DNA of 7,884 bases from Actinomycetota bacterium (GCA_016932375.1 JAFGDA010000085.1:1-7884); one strand, 5' to 3'. Positions 1 to 7,338 are shown, numbered from the stretch's first letter. Numbers and translations are program-made. The notes: generated from the letters alone by a model not told the origin.

Positions 1-317
1 AATATTTTCTGCAGTAAAACTTTAACATCTTCCATATGCCTTATTTCTTCATCTGAAAAACTCAGGGCACTTTCCTTATCCAAATCAATATATCTTACCT
101 GGCCTTTGAGGTCATCCTGTGACCTGAAAAAATTAAAGATTTTTTTTGTCATTGCAATTACGTCTTCGTTGTTAAGCCTGTCAAAGACGCCGGCATTTTC
201 ATAAAGGGACAGGTAATGGCCAGTGTTGAAAATATAAAATGCAAGAGGTGCAAAAAGCATTATAATACAAAGAAATATGCTTCCGGTGACAATCAGTACC
301 CTGTCCAGTCTTTTCAA
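1..317 (-). CDS. DUF1461/TIGR01906-like integral membrane protein, N-terminal part (cut by window edge)
   Basis: The open frame runs from a TTG at 317 off the left edge, giving 105 residues. I chose TTG because an AGGGGG Shine-Dalgarno lies 8 nt upstream, and the nearby ATG (328) is followed after two codons by a stop. The protein begins MKRLDR, then has a strong hydrophobic segment at about residues 7-30, which I read as a signal anchor or first membrane span. A hydrophilic, probably extracytoplasmic stretch follows. Near the edge, residues 87-99 (FSDEEIRHMEDVK) resemble the conserved FxxxExxHMxDVK region of the TIGR01906/DUF1461 family, whose members have several further spans and no established biochemical role. 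It starts 39 nt after pyrG on the same strand, so it may be co-transcribed. The family call rests on a short match and remembered family features; the rest of the gene is outside the window. Confidence 0.7.
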   Translation of the reverse strand, partial: MKRLDRVLIVTGSIFLCIIMLFAPLAFYIFNTGHYLSLYENAGVFDRLNNEDVIAMTKKIFNFFRSQDDLKGQVRYIDLDKESALSFSDEEIRHMEDVKVLLQKI

Positions 318-325
318 GATTTCAT

Positions 326-331
326 CCCCCT
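326..331 (-). promoter_or_regulatory. Ribosome binding site deciding the TTG start of the DUF1461-like gene
   Basis: The minus strand reads AGGGGG, 8 nt before the TTG at 317. The ATG that directly follows the G run opens only a three-codon frame ending in TGA, which overlaps the TTG (TTGA). The membrane protein must therefore start at TTG or not use this site. Confidence 0.6.
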
Positions 332-356
332 GCTATTTTAAAAAAGGTTTTAGCAA

Positions 357-1976
357 TTAAATCCTTTTAGTGCTAAATTTTAAAGCTGCACCAATAAAAT
401 CCCTGAAAAGCGGATGTGGGTTATCCGGTCTTGACCTGAATTCGGGATGGAACTGGACAGCAACAAACCATGGGTGATCCTTTAACTCAATTATTTCCAC
501 AAGATCTTTGTCCGGGTTAATGCCTGATATATGCATCCCTGCCGCTGTCAGTATGTCCCTGTACTTGTTATTAAATTCATACCTGTGACGGTGCCTTTCA
601 TTAATGGTTTTTTTCCCATACGCCCTGAATGCTAATGAATCCCTGCTCAGGACACAGCAGTAACTGCCAAGTCTCATGGTTCCTCCCCTGCTTTTAATTC
701 CTCTCTGGTCGGGCATCAGGTCTATTACAGGGTTTTTGGTATAACTATCAATTTCAGAGCTGTTTGCATCTTTAAGCCCAATTACATTCCTGGCGAACTC
801 AATTACGGCACACTGCATTCCCATGCATATTCCGAGGAAAGGGATTTTTTCTTCACGCGCAAATTTTATTGCATTAATTTTGCCATTTATACCCCTTGAG
901 CCAAATCCGTACGGTATAAGGATTCCGTCTATATCATCAAGGGCACTATTCTCACAGCAGCATTTTTCGAGTTGTTCTGAATTTACCCATACAATCTCTA
1001 CTTTCTTTTTATGATAATATCCTCCATGGTTAAGGGATTCAACAATGCTTATATAGGCATCCTTTAAATTTGTATATTTGCCTACTATCCCTATCTTCAC
1101 GGTACCCCTTAGGTCGTTATTAATTACTTTTACAAGTTTTTCCCATTTTTCAAGATCTGGTTTTTCCCTCTTGAGGCCAAGTTTTTTTAAAACTCTTTCA
1201 TCAAGTTTTTCTTTTTTAAGCATCAGGGGTATTTCGTAAAGGTGCTGTGCATCTATTGCCTCTATGGTATCTTTAATATCAATATCACAAAAGAGTGCTA
1301 TCTTGCTTTTTATACCATTATCTATCTTTTTTTCACTCCTGCATATTATGATATCGGGTTGTATCCCTATGCTCCTCAGCTCCTTTACGCTGTGTTGTGT
1401 CGGTTTGGATTTTAGTTCCTCAGTGGTCTTGAGAAAAGGTATATATGTAACGTGTATATATATGACATTACCTTTTTTTAAATCCTTTTTGAGCTGTCTT
1501 ATTGCTTCGAGGAATGGCAGGCTTTCAATATCCCCTACTGTACCGCCTATCTCCGTAATAACAATGTCTGTTTTTTTTCTATCAAGTGTTTTTTTGATGC
1601 ATTTTTTTATTTCATCTGTAACATGAGGTATTACCTGTACCGTGGAACCGAGGTATTCACCTTTTCTTTCGTTATCTATCACATTCTGGTATATTTTTCC
1701 TGATGTGAAATTATTATACTTTGAAAGATTTTCATCTATGAACCTCTCGTAATGCCCCAGGTCAAGGTCGGTTTCGCCGCCATCATCTGTCACAAATACT
1801 TCTCCATGCTGTATGGGGTTCATTGTTCCGGGATCAACATTTATATAGGGATCCAATTTCTGTATTGTAACGCTGTATCCCCTTGATTTTAATAACCTGC
1901 CAAGAGAAGCTGCACAGATACCTTTTCCAAGTGATGAAAGAACTCCGCCAGTTATAAATATGAACTTAGTTTCCAA
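357..1976 (-). CDS. pyrG: CTP synthase (glutamine hydrolysing)
   Basis: The protein has 539 residues, the usual length for bacterial CTP synthase, which makes CTP from UTP using ATP and glutamine-derived ammonia in the cytosol. The N-terminal synthetase domain (about 1-270) shows the P-loop GGVLSSLGKG (10-19), KLDPYINVDPGTM (40-52), the Mg-binding region TDLDLGHYERF (69-79) and KPTQHSVKEL (191-200). The C-terminal class I glutaminase domain (about 293-535) has the nucleophile C384 in GICMGMQ and the H510/E512 pair in QFHPE. The oxyanion loop reads IPYGFGSRG (354-362), where the family normally has PGGFG, so Tyr356 replaces the first glycine. The start is a TTG that overlaps the end of recN by 11 nt, with AGAGGA 8 nt upstream. 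That overlap suggests translational coupling to recN. No attenuator is visible, and initiation occurs inside recN. Confidence 0.97.
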   Translation of the reverse strand: METKFIFITGGVLSSLGKGICAASLGRLLKSRGYSVTIQKLDPYINVDPGTMNPIQHGEVFVTDDGGETDLDLGHYERFIDENLSKYNNFTSGKIYQNVIDNERKGEYLGSTVQVIPHVTDEIKKCIKKTLDRKKTDIVITEIGGTVGDIESLPFLEAIRQLKKDLKKGNVIYIHVTYIPFLKTTEELKSKPTQHSVKELRSIGIQPDIIICRSEKKIDNGIKSKIALFCDIDIKDTIEAIDAQHLYEIPLMLKKEKLDERVLKKLGLKREKPDLEKWEKLVKVINNDLRGTVKIGIVGKYTNLKDAYISIVESLNHGGYYHKKKVEIVWVNSEQLEKCCCENSALDDIDGILIPYGFGSRGINGKINAIKFAREEKIPFLGICMGMQCAVIEFARNVIGLKDANSSEIDSYTKNPVIDLMPDQRGIKSRGGTMRLGSYCCVLSRDSLAFRAYGKKTINERHRHRYEFNNKYRDILTAAGMHISGINPDKDLVEIIELKDHPWFVAVQFHPEFRSRPDNPHPLFRDFIGAALKFSTKRI

Positions 1977-3735
1977 CTTTTATTTCCTCTTTCATAAGAC
2001 TGTTTTTAATTGATATACATTTTTCCAGCAATTCTCTGGCATGCATAATTGATATATTGCTGCCATTCAGGCTTCCAAGCATCCTCCCGATCTCGCCTGG
2101 CCTTTCAACTTCAACGAGTTTTTTGATTCGTATCTTCGTGCGTTTTTTATCAACTATTTTATCAATAAAAAAATGGTTGTCAGCAAAACCTGCTATTTGT
2201 GCCAGGTGGGTAATGGCTATAACCTGGCTTTGCCTGGATACTGAAAAAAGTTTTTCCCCTACGATAAAAGAGGTGGTGCCACCGATACCACTATCTATTT
2301 CATCAAAAATCAGGGTCGATATATTATCAGCTTTATATATTGCAGACTTTAACGCAAGCATTATCCTTGATATTTCACCACCTGAAGCAATCTTCCCAAG
2401 AGGTCTTGGGCTCTCGCCGGTATTTAAGGAAATAAAAAATTCAATTTCGTCAAATCCGTTAACAGTCAGCTTAATTTTTTTACCGTCATATTCGAGGCCT
2501 TCACTGTCCTCCATTATCCTGTTTTCTGTCCTGAAGGTTACTGAATTAAAACCAAGATCCTTGAGTTCTTCAGTTATTTTTTTATCGAGCTCCTTTATGG
2601 CAATCGCCCTCTGGCTGCTTAGTTTTACCCCTGATTTCAGTGCCTGTATGGCCGAATCCCTGAGATTTATTGCTGCTTTTTCTATTTCTTTTTCCAGTCC
2701 TTCAAAACCATCAATTTCCTCTTTCAGGATCCCTGCATATTTTATTATTCCGTCTAATTCCATACCATATTTATTTTTCAGTTCCGTTATCTTAAAAAGC
2801 CTTTCCTGTACCCTGTCAAGGCGTCCGGTGCTGAAGTCAAATTCGTCAATGTAGCTTGACAGGAAATGGCTCAATTCATCAATTACCTCACTGAATCCTT
2901 TAATTCTTTCACTGAAAGAACGGAAATTATGGTCAAATCCTGAGAGTTGCCTTATGTTATCTTCAAGAACGGATATCCTTTCACTTAAGGGGAGTTTTCC
3001 TTCATTGTCTCCTTTTATAAGCCCTGCCGCTTCATCTGCAAGCCTGAAAATTTTCTCGCTGTTTTTTAATATCCTTAATTCATTTTCAAGGCCTGTTTCC
3101 TCATCTTCCCTTAGATTGAGTTTTTTTATTTCATTGTACCTGAAATTAAGGTCGTTTAGTTTCTCATCCCTGAATGTCTGGAGACCTGCAAGATCATTAT
3201 ATTTCTTTTTATTTTCCATATATTTCTGGTATAAACCAGTAAACTCGTGCCTGGCATCCCTTATGTGATGTTTTCCATATTCATCCACTATATCAATATG
3301 TGTCTTTGGGTCCAGAAGATACTGGTGTTCATGCTGGCCATGAAGGTCAATTGTGTAATATCCAAGCTGCTTTAAGAAACCTACCTGCGTGAAAATACCA
3401 TTAATGAAGGACCTGTTTTTACCCAGGCGGTTTACTTCACGGGTTATTACAACATCGGCAGCATTGTCATCCTTTTCAATGAATTTACCGGACAGGAGAA
3501 AACTCCTGGCGGGATTATTATTACTGAAATCAAAAAATCCCTGTACAAAAAGTTTTTCTTCGTCATCCCTTATAAGACTGCTGTCTGCTCTTTCACCGAT
3601 CAGCAGGTTTATTGCTTCAATTATCAATGTCTTTCCGGCGCCGGTTTCCCCGGTAAGAATGTTCAGGCCCTTTCCAAAACGCAATTTTATATCATCAATA
3701 ATCGCAAAATTTTTAACCTGGATTTCCTTTAGCAT
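1966..3735 (-). CDS. recN: DNA repair protein RecN (SMC-like ATPase)
   Basis: The protein has 589 residues, slightly longer than typical RecN. RecN is an SMC-like ATPase that acts at DNA double-strand breaks during recombinational repair. Residues 1-14 (MLKEIQVKNFAIID) are the characteristic RecN start. Walker A is GETGAGKT (29-36), and LHGQHEHQ (131-138) is a RecN hallmark. The middle (about 160-400) is charged and helical-looking, as expected for the coiled-coil arms. The ABC signature SGGE is at 451-454, Walker B with D-loop is LIFDEIDSGIGG (475-486), and the switch His lies in ITHLAQIA (508-515). The start is ATG with AAGG close upstream. It follows nadK by 40 nt and overlaps pyrG by 11 nt. 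I see no recognisable SOS box in the short gap before it, so expression from an upstream operon promoter is likely. No argR lies between nadK and recN, unlike many Firmicutes. Confidence 0.97.
   Translation of the reverse strand: MLKEIQVKNFAIIDDIKLRFGKGLNILTGETGAGKTLIIEAINLLIGERADSSLIRDDEEKLFVQGFFDFSNNNPARSFLLSGKFIEKDDNAADVVITREVNRLGKNRSFINGIFTQVGFLKQLGYYTIDLHGQHEHQYLLDPKTHIDIVDEYGKHHIRDARHEFTGLYQKYMENKKKYNDLAGLQTFRDEKLNDLNFRYNEIKKLNLREDEETGLENELRILKNSEKIFRLADEAAGLIKGDNEGKLPLSERISVLEDNIRQLSGFDHNFRSFSERIKGFSEVIDELSHFLSSYIDEFDFSTGRLDRVQERLFKITELKNKYGMELDGIIKYAGILKEEIDGFEGLEKEIEKAAINLRDSAIQALKSGVKLSSQRAIAIKELDKKITEELKDLGFNSVTFRTENRIMEDSEGLEYDGKKIKLTVNGFDEIEFFISLNTGESPRPLGKIASGGEISRIMLALKSAIYKADNISTLIFDEIDSGIGGTTSFIVGEKLFSVSRQSQVIAITHLAQIAGFADNHFFIDKIVDKKRTKIRIKKLVEVERPGEIGRMLGSLNGSNISIMHARELLEKCISIKNSLMKEEIKVGN
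1985..1990 (-). promoter_or_regulatory. Ribosome binding site for the TTG start of pyrG, inside recN
   Basis: The minus strand reads AGAGGA, 8 nt before the TTG at 1976. This supports a TTG start giving METKFIFITGG, which aligns with the conserved N-terminus of CTP synthases. The site lies within the last codons of recN. Confidence 0.7.
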
Positions 3736-3775
3736 TATACCTTATCCCGGCAGTACAATAGGTTTATGATTACGC

Positions 3776-4654
3776 CTATATCCTGTCTATAAATTTTTCC
3801 TTAAAAATTTTTAAAAAAGTGTCTGGATTCAGTCTTATAAGGTTTAATTTTTTATCCGATTTTTTCACTTTTAGAACAAATTCCTTTAGATTGTATATGG
3901 GTTTCGAATTACCGTCTACACTCAGGCTGTCCTGGTCATTGTCAGACAGTATCTTGATTTCAAGTTCATTTTCGGTACTTATTATGATACTCCTGCTGAA
4001 AAGGGTGTGCGGGCATATTGGTGTGACTATCATTGCTTCAATTTTTGGTTCAACTATGGGGCCTCCTGCAGAAAGAGAGTATGCAGTTGACCCTGTAGGG
4101 GTAGCGATAATAATTCCATCAGCAGAAAAACTTTTTATGGATATACCATTAACTATTATTTCCATTGTAACTATTTTTTCCATCATGGATCTTGTAATGG
4201 AAAATTCATTAAGGGCAAGATTGGATAACCCTGTATTTTTAATTTCCTTCTTGTCTTTATATAACCTGCCATCCAGAAGCATCCTTTTTTCAATACTGAA
4301 TCTTCCATTGAGGACCATTCCAAGGGATTCTTTTATGTTTCTCATTTTTATTTCGGTAAGGAACCCGAGTTTTCCGGCATTTATGCCAAGTACCGGTATC
4401 TGTCTTTTGAAAGTGTACCTGGAAGCCCTTAAAAACGTACCATCTCCACCTACTGATACTACAGCATCGCACCTGTCTTCAAATATGTTTTTGTTTACAG
4501 AAGGCAGCCCGTATTTCATGCATATCATATCTGACTCAAGCACAAGTACTTCCACGGATCTCGATTTCAGGAATTCATATGTTTCCATTGCCGCAGATAT
4601 TGCAACCTGTTTTTCATTATTGGAGACGATTCCAATAGTATTTAATGATTTCAT
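3776..4654 (-). CDS. nadK: NAD kinase (ATP/polyphosphate-dependent NAD+ kinase)
   Basis: The 292-residue protein matches the usual NAD kinase length; the enzyme phosphorylates NAD+ to NADP+ in the cytosol. The catalytic and nucleotide-binding GGDGT is at 69-73, within VVSVGGDGTFLRASR. A conserved Asn-Glu pair lies in ALNEF (147-151). The glycine-rich diphosphate-binding block DGIIIATPTGSTAYSLSAGG (179-198) is fully conserved. INAGKLGFLTE (91-101) is another family hallmark. The start codon overlaps the tlyA stop in an ATGA arrangement (4 nt), which indicates translational coupling; a G-rich GGGGTG sits just before it. The adjacency tlyA-nadK-recN is widely conserved in Gram-positive lineages. 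Nothing unusual is seen in the active-site motifs. Confidence 0.97.
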   Translation of the reverse strand: MKSLNTIGIVSNNEKQVAISAAMETYEFLKSRSVEVLVLESDMICMKYGLPSVNKNIFEDRCDAVVSVGGDGTFLRASRYTFKRQIPVLGINAGKLGFLTEIKMRNIKESLGMVLNGRFSIEKRMLLDGRLYKDKKEIKNTGLSNLALNEFSITRSMMEKIVTMEIIVNGISIKSFSADGIIIATPTGSTAYSLSAGGPIVEPKIEAMIVTPICPHTLFSRSIIISTENELEIKILSDNDQDSLSVDGNSKPIYNLKEFVLKVKKSDKKLNLIRLNPDTFLKIFKEKFIDRI

Positions 4655-5307
4655 TTCACCCCGAAATATTCATGTGCCCCTGAAACTATATTACCGATTA
4701 TTTTATCATAATATTGGACGGATTTAGCTGTATTGTATAAATTTTTTAAATAAATCCAGAATTCCATGTTCCCTTTGGTCCCCCTTATTTTAGAATAGGA
4801 TATTCCTTTTATCTCAACAGGGAAATCCCTGATGAATTGTACCATATCCAGAACTGCACTCCTGTGAAGTCGCTCACTCCTGATTACTCCTCCCCTTTCA
4901 ACATCTTTTTTTGCAAGCTCAAATTGTGGTTTTATGAGAAGGAGTATTTCTCCGGATGGTACTGTTATCCCTGTTAATACCCTGAGTATTTTTTTTATTG
5001 AAATAAATGAGACATCAACGACTGTAATGTCAGCCTTAAACGGGAGAATTCCCGGGTCAAGGTATCTTATATTGGTTCTTTCAAATACTATTACCTGACC
5101 GGAATTCCTGAGGTTCCAATCAAGAAGACCATATCCAACATCTATGGCAATTACTTCCGTGGCACCATTTTTAAGCAGGAAGTCTGTAAATCCGCCTGTT
5201 GACGAGCCGACATCTATTGCCCTTTTTCCATAGATTTTTAGATTAAAATCTTTAGCAGCGCCCTCAAGCTTGAACCCGCCCCTCGAAACATATTTTTTTT
5301 CAGGCAA
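4651..5307 (-). CDS. tlyA: TlyA-family rRNA 2'-O-methyltransferase lacking the N-terminal S4 domain
   Basis: From a TTG at 5307 the protein has 218 residues, whereas TlyA proteins usually have about 245-275. TlyA methylates ribose 2'-OH in rRNA using S-adenosylmethionine (C1409 of 16S and C1920 of 23S in mycobacteria). The methyltransferase half is clear: YVSRGGFKLE (6-15), the SAM-binding DVGSSTGGF (32-40), DVSFISIKK (98-106) and LLIKPQFE (123-130). What is missing is the roughly 55-60 residue S4 RNA-binding domain. The protein begins at the linker that precedes YVSRGG, and the frame upstream meets a stop at 5389-5391 with no ATG, GTG or TTG between. A rare ATT at 5334 with AAAGGG six nt upstream could add only nine residues. 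ispA looks complete, so no S4 domain can be hidden there. Overlap with nadK is 4 nt. Family assignment is secure; rRNA target and activity are inferred. Confidence 0.9.
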   Translation of the reverse strand: MPEKKYVSRGGFKLEGAAKDFNLKIYGKRAIDVGSSTGGFTDFLLKNGATEVIAIDVGYGLLDWNLRNSGQVIVFERTNIRYLDPGILPFKADITVVDVSFISIKKILRVLTGITVPSGEILLLIKPQFELAKKDVERGGVIRSERLHRSAVLDMVQFIRDFPVEIKGISYSKIRGTKGNMEFWIYLKNLYNTAKSVQYYDKIIGNIVSGAHEYFGVK

Positions 5308-5353
5308 ATCCCCGAATCCGCCTGTTTTTTTAATTTTTTGCCCTTTTATATCC

Positions 5354-6265
5354 TCAAGCCTTCCTTGCTGAAATAAACCGCGCCATATTTATAAGCCATT
5401 TCTTTTCGATTCCATTAATTGAATTTATTATTGAAATTGCTTCACCGGTCAGCTTTGACACAATAAGCCTGGATTTTTCCATACCAAGGATGTTGGGATA
5501 CGTGCTCTTTTCCTGGGCAAGGTCTTTACCCTGGGTCTTGCCTGTTATATCACTTTTCATCGTTATATCAAGTATATCATCGGTTATCTGGAATGCCAGT
5601 CCTATCCTGGTTCCGTAATCCCTTAAAGAACTTATTATCCTCTCTCCTGCATTGCATAAAAGAGCACCTGATATGATTGATGCTGTTATAAGTTTTGCAG
5701 TCTTATTAATATGCATGTATTTTAGTTTTTCTTCCGGTATTTTCTTTCCGGAAGACAGGACATCTATTATCTGGCCGGATACCATCCCAAAAGCCCCTGA
5801 AGCCTCGAGTATTTCTTTTAATACTTTTATCTTTATTTCAGGTTCTGCTTCCTGGTATCTTACCAGTATATTAAATGATTCAGCAAATAATGCATCGCCT
5901 GCAAGTATGGCAATATCTTCGCCGAATTTTTTATGGACAGTAGGTTTGCCTCTTCTTAATACATCATTATCAATTGCAGGAAGGTCATCATGTATAAGTG
6001 AATATGTATGTATAAGTTCAATGGCGCATGCAGCTGGCAATACGGAATGGTAATCACATCCAAGGCTTTTTGCTGTTATGAGGCACAGAACAGGCCTGAG
6101 TCTTTTTCCGCCATTTTGTATGCTATAACTAATGGCATCATATAATACATCCGGGATCTCCCTGTAATCCCTTAGATAACTGTCCAGCGTATCATCGATT
6201 TCTTTTAAAAGAAAATCAGGAAAAAGGGACGGCCTGCCTGAATTATTATTTTTACTGCCGGTCAT
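5354..6265 (-). CDS. ispA: Polyprenyl (farnesyl/geranylgeranyl) diphosphate synthase
   Basis: The protein has 303 residues, typical of short-chain trans-prenyltransferases, which condense isopentenyl diphosphate with allylic diphosphates to feed quinone, undecaprenyl and other isoprenoid synthesis. The substrate-binding GGKRLRP lies at 52-58. The first aspartate-rich motif is DDLPAIDND (93-101) followed by LRRGKPT, and the second is DDILD (229-233). Other IspA-like blocks are FGMVSGQIIDV (159-169) and the Lys-Thr pair in NKTAKLI (187-193). A Tyr (88) sits five residues before the first Asp motif, which fits a C15 or C20 product, but chain length cannot be settled from sequence. The ATG start has AGGA nine nt upstream and follows nusB by 23 nt. 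Usual neighbours xseA/xseB upstream and dxs downstream are absent here. The C-terminus ends normally, so the gene is intact. Confidence 0.93.
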   Translation of the reverse strand: MTGSKNNNSGRPSLFPDFLLKEIDDTLDSYLRDYREIPDVLYDAISYSIQNGGKRLRPVLCLITAKSLGCDYHSVLPAACAIELIHTYSLIHDDLPAIDNDVLRRGKPTVHKKFGEDIAILAGDALFAESFNILVRYQEAEPEIKIKVLKEILEASGAFGMVSGQIIDVLSSGKKIPEEKLKYMHINKTAKLITASIISGALLCNAGERIISSLRDYGTRIGLAFQITDDILDITMKSDITGKTQGKDLAQEKSTYPNILGMEKSRLIVSKLTGEAISIINSINGIEKKWLINMARFISARKA

Positions 6266-6288
6266 GCTTTTGATTCCTGTATTCAGTT

Positions 6289-6711
6289 TTATTTTATATT
6301 TTTTATATTACAGATATCATTGAGCACTTTACCGAGTATTCCGTTTATAAACTTGGGAGTATCGTCTTTCTGTCCAAGGGTTTTTGATATTTCTATTGCT
6401 TCGTCGACCGATACTTTAAGAGGTATTTCTTCTTCATAAACCATTTCATAAATAGCTACCCTTATTATGTTCCTGTCAATTATAGCTATCCGTTCAAGAG
6501 ACCAGTTTTCAACTACAGTCTTTATTATCCTATCAATGTTGCCGATATTTTTGACAACTCCCTTTACGAGCCTTAGTGTAAATTCATCATATTCCCTGCC
6601 TATGCTTGAGTCACCTGACAAAATATCCTCCACACTTTTGCCGAGAAGGTCCTTCTGGTAAAGCAGGATTATGGCTTTTTCCCTGCAGTTCCGCCTCGAT
6701 AATCTTTCCAT
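6289..6711 (-). CDS. nusB: Transcription antitermination factor NusB
   Basis: The 140-residue, all-helical-looking protein matches NusB in length and sequence. NusB with NusE (S10) binds boxA RNA in the rRNA antitermination complex. Seen motifs are the N-terminal RRNCREKAIILLYQKD (6-21), the core NWSLERIAIIDRNIIRVAIYE (69-89, one residue beyond the conserved helix start) and the C-terminal VDEAIEISKTLG (102-113) with KFINGILGKV (120-129). The ATG is preceded by AGGGA at a 7-nt spacing. It lies 72 nt downstream of efp and 23 nt upstream of ispA. The efp-nusB adjacency is conserved in both Firmicutes and Actinobacteria and supports the call. A candidate promoter lies in the gap before it. Confidence 0.95.
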   Translation of the reverse strand: MERLSRRNCREKAIILLYQKDLLGKSVEDILSGDSSIGREYDEFTLRLVKGVVKNIGNIDRIIKTVVENWSLERIAIIDRNIIRVAIYEMVYEEEIPLKVSVDEAIEISKTLGQKDDTPKFINGILGKVLNDICNIKNIK

Positions 6712-6759
6712 CTTTTTTCCCTGTGTATTTATGATTTATAAAAAATATAAGCCATAATA

Positions 6760-6787
6760 AGTATAACAAAATTCATATTTCTTTCAG
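6760..6787 (-). promoter_or_regulatory. Candidate extended -10 promoter for nusB and the genes downstream
   Basis: On the minus strand TGTTATACT (6760-6768) matches an extended -10 (TGnTATAAT with one mismatch). CTGAAA (6782-6787) matches four of six positions of TTGACA at a 16-nt spacing. The -35 would overlap the efp stop codon. The predicted start would give nusB a leader of about 40 nt. The region is very AT-rich, so a chance match is quite possible. Confidence 0.3.
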
Positions 6788-7338
6788 ACTCTTGTAACAT
6801 ATTCGCCATTTCTTGTATCAATCTTTATTAAATCCCCGTTGTTTACAAAAAGCGGCACCATGACTTTTGCGCCTGTCTCTATAACTGCAGGCTTCAGGGC
6901 GGAACCTGTTGTATCACCCCTTACTCCAGGTTCTGTCTTGATGACTTTTGATTGTATGAAAACCGGCAGCTCTACGGATATTGGCCTGTTACTGTAATAC
7001 ACCACTGAAATCTCCATGTTTTCAATCAAATAGTCTTTTTCTTCTTCAAGCTGTTCTTCATTAAGCTGCACCTGCTCATAGGTGGTAAGATCCATAAAAT
7101 TATAATATTCATCCTTATAGAGAAACTGCATTTTCCTGGTCTCAAGTAAGGCCTGTTCCATTTTTTCACCTGCCCTGAAGGTCTTTTCTATATTTGCACC
7201 TGTAGTAAGGTCCTTTAATTTTGTTCTTACAAATGCTCCTCCCTTTCCAGGTTTTACATGCTGGAAATAAATAATCCTGTAAATGTTGCCATCATAAATA
7301 ATGGTAAGGCCATTCCTGAAATCGCTGGTGCTTATCAT
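6784..7338 (-). CDS. efp: Translation elongation factor P
   Basis: From the ATG at 7338 the protein has 184 residues, the normal EF-P length. EF-P enters the ribosomal E site and relieves stalling at polyproline stretches. The KOW-like first domain (about 1-63) carries the loop KPGKGGAF (29-36), whose tip Lys32 is the position post-translationally modified in many bacteria. Two OB-fold domains follow (about 65-184), ending with ETGAKVMVPLFVNNGDLIKI and DTRNGEYVTRV, the EF-P signature region. The frame stays open upstream to an ATG at 7401, but I reject the longer form. The shorter start has a strong GGGAGGA 8 nt upstream and gives the conserved MISTSDFRNG N-terminus, while the 21 extra residues resemble no EF-P. 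The tip is Lys, not Arg, so EarP-type rhamnosylation is not expected; which modifying enzyme acts cannot be told here. Confidence 0.96.
   Translation of the reverse strand: MISTSDFRNGLTIIYDGNIYRIIYFQHVKPGKGGAFVRTKLKDLTTGANIEKTFRAGEKMEQALLETRKMQFLYKDEYYNFMDLTTYEQVQLNEEQLEEEKDYLIENMEISVVYYSNRPISVELPVFIQSKVIKTEPGVRGDTTGSALKPAVIETGAKVMVPLFVNNGDLIKIDTRNGEYVTRV

Noticed and set aside
331..355. Inverted repeat TGCTA/TAGCA between pyrG and the DUF1461-like gene as a terminator
   Set aside because: The stem is only 5 bp with a 15-nt loop and no T-run follows it; the next gene's ribosome binding site starts immediately after.
2057..2854. Long plus-strand open frame opposite recN, with others at 2954-3268 and 3389-3769
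   Set aside because: These are antisense shadows of RecN codon usage, with no motifs and no upstream gap for signals.
3730..3762. A perfect TATAAT overlapping the recN start codon, with TTGTAC upstream, as a recN promoter
   Set aside because: The spacing is only 13 nt, and a transcript from it would begin inside recN. No SOS box was recognised either.
3819..4727. A 302-codon open frame on the plus strand opposite nadK
   Set aside because: It lies antisense to an unmistakable NAD kinase and has no recognisable domain. It is rich in Ser, Ile and Phe, as expected from the reverse complement of AT-rich coding sequence.
6731..6750. TTATA/TATAA palindrome before nusB
   Set aside because: It is made only of A and T in a very AT-rich gap; there is no stable stem and no evidence of a terminator or operator.
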